Made by a program: the position numbers and the translations under genes
Notes under the pieces: generated by a model
Told to the model about the DNA's origin: nothing
What the model saw: the letters and a program-made list of their open reading frames with translations, nothing else
The model's database searches: none
NCBI RefSeq assembly: GCF_009720735.1
Contig: NZ_WNKU01000002.1
Coordinates: forward strand, 124,001 to 188,000
Reading direction: 5' to 3'
Source of the DNA: Heliobacterium mobile
GTDB lineage: Bacteria > Bacillota > Desulfitobacteriia > Heliobacteriales > Heliobacteriaceae
DNA: 64,000 nucleotides
Part shown: piece after piece, positions 9,007-17,365 of the stretch
Position numbering within the stretch: the first letter of the stretch is position 1
Layout of the letters: each line of letters opens with the position of its first letter

Positions 9007-10353
9007 TTAATCAGCGCTTAGATTTTTGTCGGCCGCCATGAGTGGGTTGCGATTCAAATACCAGTACATCGGCAGTCCTACGACAGTGATAGCAAGAGCC
9101 ATCAACGTATCCAAAGGATTATTCATAATCGTGCTCACGATGATAAATCCGGAGCCCAAAATGGCCACAAGTGGGATCAAGGGATAAGCGGGGACACTAT
9201 AGCTACGCGATAGGGATCTATTTCTTTTGCGAAGGATAAAGACAGCTGCGAAGGCTTGAATATAAAAGAGATAAATGGCGAATATGGCGATATCGGAGAG
9301 TCGATCGGGGTCGCCGACAAAGATCATGATTACGGCGAGAATGACTTGAGACAAAGTGGCAAAGATCGGCGTACCGAATCCTGCATGAACTTTGGACAAC
9401 AGACCGGAAAGAGGTAACTGTCCCCGTTCTGCCATCGCCAGAGGTACTCGGGGGAAGGTCAAAATTTTGCCGTTCAAACAGCCAAAAATAGACACCATAA
9501 TGCCAACACTGATGATCTTTCCTCCGATGCCGCCGAAGAGATTAGTAGCAACGGTACCTGCGGCATTTTCACCGAGTTTAGCGATATCCGCAGCAGGAAG
9601 CACATGCATCATGGCAAGGTTCACCGATAGATAGGCCACAGTAACGACTGACAATCCGATGATGATCGCCCTTGGGAGAATTTTAGCCGGGTTTTTCATC
9701 TCACCAGCCACAAAACCGACTAGAGCCCAACCATCATAAGCCCACAGGGTTGCCAAGATAGCTGCACCCATTCCAGAGCGCTCTGTTACCCCGCTCGCCA
9801 TACCCAGGATCTGGCCGTTTCCTTTCCAGATGCCAAAAACCGCAATTGCCGCAATGGGTATTAGTTTTCCTGCTGTAGAGACTGATTGAACAAAACCGCC
9901 GTACTTCGTCCCCAAACTGTTTACCAGAGCCAAAAAGGCGATCGTGCTCAAACCAATCCAGATCTTCCAGGTGGCAGGCAAATCGAAAAAATATGCAACC
10001 AGAGAGCCAAAAAAGAGCCCCAGGGCGGCGATAACAGCCGGTCCATAAATCAGTGTCTGAACCCACCCGCAAAGGTATCCCCAAACTTTGCCATAGACTT
10101 CTTCCAGGTATACGTAGAGACCACCCGTTTTAGGAATCTGAACACTCAATTCCACGATGGTCAACCCGCTGGCCAGGGTGATGATTCCCCCGATAATCCA
10201 CGCCCATAGAGCCATCGAAGAATCACCAGCTGCGGTAATGACCTTACCCGGTTTCATAAAGATCCCTGAGCCGATAACGGAACCAATGACGATCGACATC
10301 GCTACGATCAGGCCGATGTCTTTTTTTAGCAAAGCTTCTGTGTTTTGCTGCAA
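9007..10353 (-). CDS. APC-family amino acid permease
   Basis: The product is a 448-aa integral membrane amino acid transporter with about 12 hydrophobic segments. The first reads DIGLIVAMSIVIGSVIGSGI and contains the GSGIF substrate/sodium-site motif of the APC superfamily. TLWAYDGWALVGFVAGE in the middle is the conserved TM6 region of the LAT/cationic transporters. I chose the TTG at 10351-10353 because GGGAGG lies 8 bases upstream; longer in-frame starts add a charged segment that does not look like a membrane protein N-terminus. Substrate cannot be inferred. It stands alone. Confidence 0.88.
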   Translation of the reverse strand: MQQNTEALLKKDIGLIVAMSIVIGSVIGSGIFMKPGKVITAAGDSSMALWAWIIGGIITLASGLTIVELSVQIPKTGGLYVYLEEVYGKVWGYLCGWVQTLIYGPAVIAALGLFFGSLVAYFFDLPATWKIWIGLSTIAFLALVNSLGTKYGGFVQSVSTAGKLIPIAAIAVFGIWKGNGQILGMASGVTERSGMGAAILATLWAYDGWALVGFVAGEMKNPAKILPRAIIIGLSVVTVAYLSVNLAMMHVLPAADIAKLGENAAGTVATNLFGGIGGKIISVGIMVSIFGCLNGKILTFPRVPLAMAERGQLPLSGLLSKVHAGFGTPIFATLSQVILAVIMIFVGDPDRLSDIAIFAIYLFYIQAFAAVFILRKRNRSLSRSYSVPAYPLIPLVAILGSGFIIVSTIMNNPLDTLMALAITVVGLPMYWYLNRNPLMAADKNLSAD

Positions 10354-10760
10354 CGTATAATCCTCCCATAGTTTCCGTCTAAAAAAGTCCCTTTTGTTTG
10401 TACCTCGCGGACACTTGTACATTATACAAGGAATTAATCCGCTCGTCAGCAATATTTTTTTGTTTTTCACACTATACAGAAGAATAACTTTAGAAATTAA
10501 ATATATCGTTAGAAATTAACGAACATTCACAACAGTTCGATATTGGCTCCACATTACGCCGAAATAATGCTCGAAATTGTCTGGCGTTGATTCATAAAAT
10601 AGAAGGCGACTTTTAAAATAAAAGAAGAGCTGCCACAGTTCTTTATGACAGCTCCCACCATTTGTTTATGATCCCTCTTTTGAGTTCAACCATCGTTATA
10701 GAAGGAGACCTCAAAAGGTCATGATCTTTGAAAGAAATCAATAGGTTTTATAATAAAGAG
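10354..10760. other. AT-rich intergenic region without a gene
   Basis: No supported gene lies in these 407 bases. They hold the permease promoter region and the terminator of the cyclophilin gene (10612-10654). Confidence 0.6.
10612..10654 (-). terminator. terminator downstream of the secreted cyclophilin gene
   Basis: On the minus strand GAGCTGTCA (10654-10646) pairs with TGGCAGCTC (10635-10627, one G-U pair), followed by a T-rich tract. It lies about 105 bases after the stop. Confidence 0.7.
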
Positions 10761-11744
10761 TTACTTCTCTTCGATACTGATAGATTCGATCAAGACTTCT
10801 TCCATAGGTTTGCTGCGTTCTCCGCCGGAACCCCAACCGACAGGTGTATCGGAGATTTTCAGGACTACATCCATTCCTTCGATCACTTTGCCAAAGACGG
10901 TGTAGTTGGGATGTTGATTCAGGAACTTTGAATCATCGCCATTACAGATGAAGAATTGACTGCCGTTAGTGTTAGGGCCTGCGTTCGCCATGGCCACAAC
11001 TCCAGGACCGTAAGGAAGGGCCGGAGGTAGTTCATCGGCGAAACGGTATCCCGGTCCGCCAGTGCCGTTGCCGTCAGGGTCACCCGTTTGGATCATGAAG
11101 TTTTTGATGATTCGGTGGAAACGAACGCCTTCATAAAAGTTATCCTTTGCGAGAAAGACGAAATTGTTGACGGTGATCGGGGCTTTATCGGCTAACAGTT
11201 CGATTTTAATCTGGCCTTTTGTAGTATTAACCGTAGCCATGTATTTCTTGTTGGAATCGATCGTCATTTCCGGCGGTTTGGAATACTTGTTGTTTTTCAT
11301 CTTTGTACCGTTCCCTTCTTTTGAAAAAAACTTAACAGTTAAGGTGTTACCATTCCACGTTGGGGTTATGTCGAAGAATGTACCGATAACACCCAACGGC
11401 ACCATTACACGCCCATCTGAATTAACTGCTTTCGTAGGCATGTTAACCTGAATACCGTCAACATATACCCACTGCTGACCGATGGGAATCTCGATGATCT
11501 TATCTTTATGTTTAATCATGACTTCTTGCTTCAGGTCATCCCAGGTAACAGGGTCACCAAATTGGTCTGAAATAAAACGAACCGGAACCATAAGTCGATC
11601 ATCTTCATTTATGTAGGGCTTTACATCAGGAAAATCAATCGACTTTCCGTCAAGGTAGACCTTTATATCGCTGGCGCTTGCACTTGTCGCGAATATTCCC
11701 GCAAAGATTAAACCGAGAAAAAGGCTCTTTAGATATCTTTTCAA
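10761..11744 (-). CDS. secreted cyclophilin-type peptidyl-prolyl isomerase with copper-amine-oxidase-like N-terminal domain
   Basis: The 327-aa product has a signal peptide (residues 1-25, ending near SASAS). Next comes a domain of about 110 residues with the repeated pattern RLMVPVRFI ... RVMVPLGVIG, typical of the 'copper amine oxidase N-terminal' domain found in Firmicute envelope proteins. A full cyclophilin domain follows at about 165-325 (FHRIIKNFMIQTGDP, NGSQFFI, YTVFGKV). The active-site Arg and Phe are present, so it probably catalyses proline isomerisation outside the membrane. The start is TTG at 11742-11744, chosen for the GGAGGTGA just upstream; an ATG 27 bases earlier lacks a ribosome site. 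Confidence 0.92.
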   Translation of the reverse strand: MKRYLKSLFLGLIFAGIFATSASASDIKVYLDGKSIDFPDVKPYINEDDRLMVPVRFISDQFGDPVTWDDLKQEVMIKHKDKIIEIPIGQQWVYVDGIQVNMPTKAVNSDGRVMVPLGVIGTFFDITPTWNGNTLTVKFFSKEGNGTKMKNNKYSKPPEMTIDSNKKYMATVNTTKGQIKIELLADKAPITVNNFVFLAKDNFYEGVRFHRIIKNFMIQTGDPDGNGTGGPGYRFADELPPALPYGPGVVAMANAGPNTNGSQFFICNGDDSKFLNQHPNYTVFGKVIEGMDVVLKISDTPVGWGSGGERSKPMEEVLIESISIEEK

Positions 11745-11845
11745 GCAAATCACCTCCAGTCTTTTCGACAATATATATCATATTACTTTAAGCGGAAAAA
11801 GCAAATCCTTTTGATAAACCAATCTAGGAGCGAGGAGGTATGGAT

Positions 11846-12961
11846 ATGTCCCTTCTTCAACCCTTTTCTATCGTTTTCAGACGATATGATGTCCATGTAA
11901 TTTTTTTTCTTAAAAATCATAGCCACTACGACGCTATCGAAGCAATGATTCAACATCGGGAAAATCAGATTCCCTTGATAAGGATCATTGTCACCCATAA
12001 CGACCAAAGTCAAGCCGATATCATCAACGATGCCGCTATCGTTGAAGCGTTGCAGCGGACGACGATAAACCGGCCTGTCCTTTATTCCCCGATTCGTTAT
12101 GAACGATCGACCCACTTAGGGAAACCGGAAGTTCATATCGAGTTTCGGTCCCTGCGAGACGAAGAGATCGTCCTCCATTTCACCGCTGCCCTTAAAACTT
12201 CCCAAAGGTATGCCGGACTGATCGATCCCTTACGGCATGCAGAAAAGGATTCCCTCCCTGTCATGTACCGCGAACGGAGCACCCTCGCCGGTCCGAAAAG
12301 TTATGTCATGATCAACAACAAACGCTGCCGGATACCTCGAAAAGTTTGGGTACCCCTTTTCTTCACTGGACTCAAAGCCTTTTATTCGGAGGTCTTTAGC
12401 ATCGGAGTCCTACGGTGTGACACTCGTCATTTGATGCTGCTCCGTTCTCCAGCAAAATTGCTCGCCGGTGAACAATGGATTTACCGCTGTAATGGGAAGG
12501 AAATCTGTTATAGATCGCTGGAAGTGACTACACAAGAATTACGAATAGCATCTGCAAATGAACGCATCACAATATCGAACTGTGCAAAAGGATTCAAGCT
12601 CACCCGCATTTGTGTAGAATCAAATAGTGGAGACAAAGGAACTGGTCAGTTTCTCATCACCTTCTCCCCCCCCTTACCGATAAGTCAGGCTTTCGAAACG
12701 TTGAAATCAAATCCACCATATGTGAACTTTTCCATTTCCATCGATCATCATCGTGACCTAGTGAATGGAAAAGTTTTTTCAACCTTCATAGAGGATACGC
12801 AAAAACTCTTACTCGTCCCTCAACAGCCCCAATGGGCCTTTAAACGCCCTCTATTACTATTGATACAAAAAGAAGGGAATCAATTCACTATATCTACTGA
12901 ACTGATTCCCCAGATTGCACTGCAAGAAGAATTGTCTAAAATCAAAAGTCCGGAACAATGA
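11846..12961 (+). CDS. hypothetical protein, 371 aa
   Basis: I do not recognise this protein. Starting at ATG 11846 (AGGAGG 7 bases upstream), it has no signal peptide or clear membrane segment. The N-terminal 130 residues alternate hydrophobic strands and charged turns; the middle (about 170-250) contains a WVPLFFTGLKAFYSEVF stretch and several cysteines. Base composition and ribosome site look native. It is divergent from the cyclophilin gene and convergent with the Sel1-repeat gene, so neither neighbour explains its role. Confidence 0.75.
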   Translation: MSLLQPFSIVFRRYDVHVIFFLKNHSHYDAIEAMIQHRENQIPLIRIIVTHNDQSQADIINDAAIVEALQRTTINRPVLYSPIRYERSTHLGKPEVHIEFRSLRDEEIVLHFTAALKTSQRYAGLIDPLRHAEKDSLPVMYRERSTLAGPKSYVMINNKRCRIPRKVWVPLFFTGLKAFYSEVFSIGVLRCDTRHLMLLRSPAKLLAGEQWIYRCNGKEICYRSLEVTTQELRIASANERITISNCAKGFKLTRICVESNSGDKGTGQFLITFSPPLPISQAFETLKSNPPYVNFSISIDHHRDLVNGKVFSTFIEDTQKLLLVPQQPQWAFKRPLLLLIQKEGNQFTISTELIPQIALQEELSKIKSPEQ

Positions 12962-13011
12962 CCTATCAGCGATCATCCTGCGAGTGCTTGTCCTGCCTTT
13001 TTACCGAAAAA

Positions 13012-13563
13012 CTACTTGCGTTTTTTCTTATTCTTCGGTGGCGCCGTATAAATGCCCAGTTTTTTCTGAGCCTCTTCATCTCCTTGTTCAGCCGCTTTGC
13101 CATACCACAAACGTGATTCTTCTTTGTTCTCATCAACCCCTTGCCCTTCTTCGTACATAAAGGCGAGGTTGAATTGAGCATCAACATGTCCTTGCTCAGC
13201 CGCTTTATGGAACCAAAGAACAGCCAGGGAGTCGTCTTTATCTAAACCTTGCCCTAATACGTACATCATGGCGAGTTCAAACTGTCCGTCGGGATCACCC
13301 TGTTCGGCCGCCTTACGATACCAATGGACCGCCTCCGTATCGTTCCTTTCCACGCCTCTGCCTTCTGTATACATGTCAGCCAAGTTGAGTTGAGCCTCAA
13401 TCAGCCCCTGTTCGGCCGCCTTTTTATACCAAAGGGCGGCTTCTGCCTCATCTTTCGTCACACCTTGACCGTTTTCCAACTTCTCAGCTAAACGGAATTG
13501 TCCCTCTACATCACCTTGTTCAGCCAGTGCTCGTAATGTCTCGATCGTCAACGTTATCTCCAC
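13012..13563 (-). CDS. Sel1-repeat (TPR-like) protein
   Basis: The 183-aa protein is built almost entirely of Sel1-like repeats of 36 residues. Four clear copies carry the pattern A..WY+KAAEQG...AQ..LA.MY..G.GV (for example WYRKAAEQGDPDGQFELAMM). A basic tail (KNKKKRK) closes the chain. Such repeats form alpha-solenoid adaptors that bind other proteins. There is no signal peptide, so it is probably cytoplasmic. Partner unknown. Confidence 0.92.
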   Translation of the reverse strand: MEITLTIETLRALAEQGDVEGQFRLAEKLENGQGVTKDEAEAALWYKKAAEQGLIEAQLNLADMYTEGRGVERNDTEAVHWYRKAAEQGDPDGQFELAMMYVLGQGLDKDDSLAVLWFHKAAEQGHVDAQFNLAFMYEEGQGVDENKEESRLWYGKAAEQGDEEAQKKLGIYTAPPKNKKKRK

Positions 13564-13590
13564 CTTTCTATTTGCAATGAAACAGACTTT

Positions 13591-13617
13591 TGGGCATTGT
13601 GCATATCACAATGCCCA
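13591..13617. terminator. 11-bp perfect hairpin between the aldo/keto reductase and Sel1 genes
   Basis: 13591-13601 pairs perfectly with 13607-13617 around a 5-base loop. On the minus strand it lies 24 bases after the reductase stop and is followed by only a weak T run, so it is a probable but imperfect terminator. Confidence 0.55.
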
Positions 13618-13641
13618 TCTTTTAAAACTGCCAAAATCGAT

Positions 13642-14670
13642 TTATTTATTGCTTACCAGCTTGTGTTCTTCCCACATATCATAATGTTTTTTCAACATGT
13701 CCGGAATGGGCAGGTCATAAGGACAGCGTTTGATACAAGCACCGCAGTCTACACACTTTGTCACCGATTCCATGGGGCTTCGTAAAAACTCTACCGCTAC
13801 CGATGGCGACATGCGCATAGCCAGTACCTTATATCCCATGGCCGGCGTGATCATAACGCCGCTCGGGCAAGGTTGGCAGTATTCACAACGACGGCAAAAC
13901 TGCTGCCCCAGTTCCTGTTTATATTGCTCCATTCCAACCAGATCTTCCTCAGTGATGTGGTTCGGCTGTTCATAAATGGACAGGATTTCGTCAACAGACT
14001 TAACCGAATCAAATCCTGGTATGGCGAGGATATCTGGAAACTGTCGTAGAAACTTAAAAGCCAGCCGAGCATTATCGATCATCCCGCCTGCAAAAGGCTT
14101 CATCGCCAAAATGCCCAGGCCCAGCTCCCCTGCAGCCGGGAATAGGTCCTCTTTCGCTGCATCTTCGATGAAATTAAAAGGGAACTGAACCGTTGCGAAC
14201 AATCCTGTTTTCACCAGCTTAACGGCCATGGTCCGACTGTGAGAGGTTACGCCTAGGAGGCGTATCTTTCCTTGCTCCTTTGCTTTCTGTAAAACTTCCA
14301 GGGCGCCGCCAGGCGCTGTCAAGGCATCCCAATCTCGTTCCTGAGAGACCTGGTGTAGTTGATAGAGATCAATATAATCGGTACGCAGCATTTTCAGGCT
14401 GTTTTCGAGATGTTCTACAGCACCCTTAGCATCCCGCCGCCCAGTTTTTGTGGCGATAATCACCTTATCCCGTATACCCGCAAAAGCGAATCCGATTTTT
14501 TCTTCACTGTCTCTGTAGGCGTTGGCCGTATCGTAAAAGTTGATCCCCTTATCATAAGCGCGGTGAAGAACCTTCGTCGCTTCGTCTACACCCAAACGAA
14601 TGATGGGAATTCCACCAAAACCGACTTCGGAAACTTTTAACCCTGTTCTTCCCCATTCTAGATATCTCAT
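13642..14670 (-). CDS. aldo/keto reductase with C-terminal 4Fe-4S ferredoxin domain
   Basis: The 342-aa product has an N-terminal aldo/keto reductase barrel (WGRTGLKVSEVGFGGIPI, then DTANAYRDSEEKIG with the catalytic Tyr, and a Lys in IIATKTGRRD). A cysteine-rich C-terminus follows: CRRCEYCQPCPSGV near residue 260 and CVDCGACIKRCPYDLPI near 315, which would bind iron-sulfur clusters. This architecture is common in anaerobic Firmicutes and suggests electron exchange with ferredoxin. Start ATG 14668-14670 is preceded by GGAGAAGG; longer starts add an unrelated segment. Substrate unknown. Confidence 0.92.
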   Translation of the reverse strand: MRYLEWGRTGLKVSEVGFGGIPIIRLGVDEATKVLHRAYDKGINFYDTANAYRDSEEKIGFAFAGIRDKVIIATKTGRRDAKGAVEHLENSLKMLRTDYIDLYQLHQVSQERDWDALTAPGGALEVLQKAKEQGKIRLLGVTSHSRTMAVKLVKTGLFATVQFPFNFIEDAAKEDLFPAAGELGLGILAMKPFAGGMIDNARLAFKFLRQFPDILAIPGFDSVKSVDEILSIYEQPNHITEEDLVGMEQYKQELGQQFCRRCEYCQPCPSGVMITPAMGYKVLAMRMSPSVAVEFLRSPMESVTKCVDCGACIKRCPYDLPIPDMLKKHYDMWEEHKLVSNK

Positions 14671-14834
14671 CAAACCTTCTCCTTTGCGTGAACTCAAATA
14701 CCTCTCTAGTTCCGTCCTTATGTTGTTAACTGTAACAGTTCTTTTTCCAATAGACAAATCCTTCAGAGAGCCTTATTTTTCTCGCTGATGCAAGGTTCTT
14801 ATAATTTTAACGAGAACCACCTTTTACTGGACCA

Positions 14835-14864
14835 TGGACATCTTTACCTTTTTCCTGGTATAGT
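14835..14864 (+). promoter_or_regulatory. candidate sigma-A promoter of the AAA ATPase gene
   Basis: TGGACA (14835-14840) and TATAGT (14859-14864) are 18 bases apart, 45 bases before the start codon. Confidence 0.5.
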
Positions 14865-14908
14865 TTGAGAAGATTATCCCACAAAAATTCCTTTGGCACG
14901 AGGTACTC

Positions 14909-16621
14909 ATGATGAACGATTACATAATGAATAATGGGACTATGCATCACCAAGTGGTCATTGAATTTCGTCCTATTTCCACCTTAGACTCCCTAGGGAT
15001 GTGGAAATTTACCCGCCAATACCCTATGATTACGAAATCGAAAAATGAAACCGGCGGATGTTACCGTGCTGCTTTTTCCAGTCGTTCCAAGGAATTAAGC
15101 CAATTATGTACCCTATGGAAACAAATTCGCAATTGGGCTATTTTGCGTATCTCGAAGGGCGAGCATCAGATCGATCCCGCAGGGATGGACGCCATCGTCG
15201 TTTGTTTGGAACAGCGACTGCACGCTAAAGATCCCCATTTTTATTGTGACGGCCGGACACCCGGCATCACAGCTCGGGACGAAAACGAATTGTTCTTTCC
15301 TGGATGTCGGTATCTCATTGTCGATGACCAGGATTACAGCGACCCCGCTGGATTTCGCTGGTATCATATGGGTACTCTCGACGCAGAAGGGCTTTTTCAC
15401 GTCGACAAAAACGGAATTATGGAAAAGTTGCAGGAAATATCCCGTCAACGATTCTCCCTGGGCTGCCCCTTGTTGGATTGGGAACAAATTCGCCTGCGTG
15501 TAAATGCCTTGCCGGACACCATCAATCCTCGACGTGACGGTGCTTGGGAATATCGCTGGGAAGAGGAACAAATCGTCGGGATCTGCCGGACTCCACTAGT
15601 CCGAGCCGGCCATGGACGCAAAGATATGGATCGATCTGTCACAAGTCAGCGCGTCGACGAGACCCGTTCCATCGAAGATACTAGCCCATCGGAAGTACCC
15701 AAAGAAGTCTCTCGTGCTGCCAATCGTCCTGATGCTGCTGAAGCCAATTCCACAAACAGGATACCTGGTACTCAAGAAGAGATCTTCCAGCCTGTCCAAC
15801 CGGGCCAGCTCACCTATAAAGATATCGGTGGGATGAAAGAACAACTGCGCCTAATTCGTGAAGCCGTAGAACTCCCCCTTCGCTACCCCGACTTGATTCG
15901 CACTTTAAATATCACGCCGCCGAAAGGGGTCTTACTATACGGACCGCCAGGCTGTGGGAAAACCCTTTTAGCTCAGGTTGTCGCCAACGAGGTGCAAGCC
16001 AGCTTTTTTGCGGTAAAAGGACCTGAATTCCTCTCCTCTTTGCACGGACAGAGCGAAAAACGCTTGCGCGACCTCTTCGCCCAGGCAGAGCAAAAAGCCC
16101 CTAGCATCATCTTCTTCGATGAAATCGACGCCTTTGCTTTTGACCGCAGCCGAACGACCACTTCTTTTGAGGCTACTCTAGTGGCACAATTTCTCTCCCT
16201 CATGGATGGTTTTGACCGGCGGTCACAGATCGTCGTCATCGCCACGACCAACCGCCTCGATATATTGGACAAGGCTTTGCTCCGACCCGGCCGATTTGAT
16301 TACCGTATCCGCATCACTGTTCCTTCAAAAGAAGATCGCGAACAGATTCTAAAACTCCACACTTCTAAAATGCCATTGGAACCGGGCGTCGATATGACCC
16401 ATTTGATCGAAGCCACCGAGGGCTTCACAGGCGCCGATATTGCCGCACTCTGTGCCAAGGCCGCTTTGATGGCCGCAAGTCGCGCACTCGGACCCAACAT
16501 GGATCATTGGCCCGGGACCTTATCGGTAGAGGTTATGCAGTCCATCCGGGTTACTCAGGAAGACTTTACCTTTGCTCTAAGCCAGGTGCAGCCGTCAGTG
16601 ACTGATGACTCGGAGGAATAA
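14909..16621 (+). CDS. Cdc48/p97-like single-module AAA ATPase with an unrecognised N-terminal domain
   Basis: The 570-aa protein has two parts. Residues 1 to about 230 match no domain I know and are rich in Trp, Tyr and His. A linker rich in Ser, Pro and Asp spans about 235-300. From about 305 to 565 there is one complete AAA module: YKDIGGMKEQLRLIREAVEL, Walker A GPPGCGKT (about 345-352), Walker B IIFFDEIDA (about 400-408), and the second region of homology with ATTNRLDILDKALLRPGRFD including the arginine-finger residues. The module is most like Cdc48/proteasomal ATPases, so it probably forms a hexamer that remodels proteins recognised by the N-terminal half. No protease or proteasome gene is adjacent. 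A GAGG ribosome site precedes tandem ATG codons. Confidence 0.9.
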   Translation: MMNDYIMNNGTMHHQVVIEFRPISTLDSLGMWKFTRQYPMITKSKNETGGCYRAAFSSRSKELSQLCTLWKQIRNWAILRISKGEHQIDPAGMDAIVVCLEQRLHAKDPHFYCDGRTPGITARDENELFFPGCRYLIVDDQDYSDPAGFRWYHMGTLDAEGLFHVDKNGIMEKLQEISRQRFSLGCPLLDWEQIRLRVNALPDTINPRRDGAWEYRWEEEQIVGICRTPLVRAGHGRKDMDRSVTSQRVDETRSIEDTSPSEVPKEVSRAANRPDAAEANSTNRIPGTQEEIFQPVQPGQLTYKDIGGMKEQLRLIREAVELPLRYPDLIRTLNITPPKGVLLYGPPGCGKTLLAQVVANEVQASFFAVKGPEFLSSLHGQSEKRLRDLFAQAEQKAPSIIFFDEIDAFAFDRSRTTTSFEATLVAQFLSLMDGFDRRSQIVVIATTNRLDILDKALLRPGRFDYRIRITVPSKEDREQILKLHTSKMPLEPGVDMTHLIEATEGFTGADIAALCAKAALMAASRALGPNMDHWPGTLSVEVMQSIRVTQEDFTFALSQVQPSVTDDSEE

Positions 16622-16658
16622 TATTTCTTCATTGGTTGAATAAGGGTGTTCGAATAAT

Positions 16659-16724
16659 AAGGGACTCTTTCATAAGCATTCCATTGTCTTTGACAATATG
16701 GGTATGCCTTAGAAAGAGTCCCTT
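16659..16724. terminator. long imperfect hairpin between the AAA gene and the pdu operon
   Basis: A 13-bp perfect outer stem pairs 16659-16671 with 16712-16724. The enclosed bases also pair imperfectly, with an inner stem closed by a TTT loop near 16690, making a hairpin of about 66 bases. It lies between convergent stops and probably ends transcription of both; it could also be a small inverted-repeat element. Confidence 0.65.
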
Positions 16725-16800
16725 TTCTTGCTCTTTAAAACTGTCCTTAATCGTACAGCCTAATTTACGACAATGAAACAAAATAGGTAAAGTAGTTTGA

Positions 16801-17349
16801 TTAAAAGATACTCGCCTGGAGTCCTTTATGGGGCGCAGGAATGACGATTTGATCGACCAAAAAGCCGCTTTCTTTAATGACATGGCTGCCGGCCTGAATC
16901 GCTGCGCTAACGGCGCCCACATCTCCCGTGAGAGAAATGATCGATTTCCCGCCTAGACCTCTCGCCAGGCGAATCTCGATCAGTTCGACGCCGGCTGCTT
17001 TCACAGCCGTATCGGCGGCTACCACGGCTGAGGCGACGGAGTAAGTTTCAATGACCCCTAAGGCCCTGATCTGCTTTACCTCGGAACAGCCGTTTAATGC
17101 CGGAAAGATGGAAGGGTGTACGTTCGGCAGGACAAAGTCATTGACGACAGATTCCTTTGCCACAGCTTGACCGCTGCGAACAGCGCTCTGCACAGCACCC
17201 ACATCGCCGGACACAAGCACGATATATTTTCCCGGACACATGGGCTGAGCCACGACCAATTCTACATTGCCTGATTTCAGCATGGTGTCGGCAGCTAAGA
17301 TACCTTTCGTGACGTTTTCAATTTCCAGTAAACCGATAGCATGTTTCAT
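16801..17349 (-). CDS. pduT: microcompartment shell protein PduT (tandem BMC, Fe-S)
   Basis: The 182-aa product has two BMC domains: residues 3-90 (AIGLLEIENVTKGILAAD) and 95-180 (ALGVIETYSVASAVVAAD). This is the trimeric shell protein that carries a 4Fe-4S cluster in its central pore. The cluster ligand Cys38 of the family is present in QPMCPGKY at exactly residue 38. PduT is thought to pass electrons across the shell together with PduS, the gene just upstream. Start ATG 17347-17349 follows a GGGGTGGGAG site; an upstream in-frame extension overlaps pduS and is not part of the domain. It is the last gene of the operon. Confidence 0.95.
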   Translation of the reverse strand: MKHAIGLLEIENVTKGILAADTMLKSGNVELVVAQPMCPGKYIVLVSGDVGAVQSAVRSGQAVAKESVVNDFVLPNVHPSIFPALNGCSEVKQIRALGVIETYSVASAVVAADTAVKAAGVELIEIRLARGLGGKSIISLTGDVGAVSAAIQAGSHVIKESGFLVDQIVIPAPHKGLQASIF

Positions 17350-17365
17350 CGTTCTCCCACCCCTT

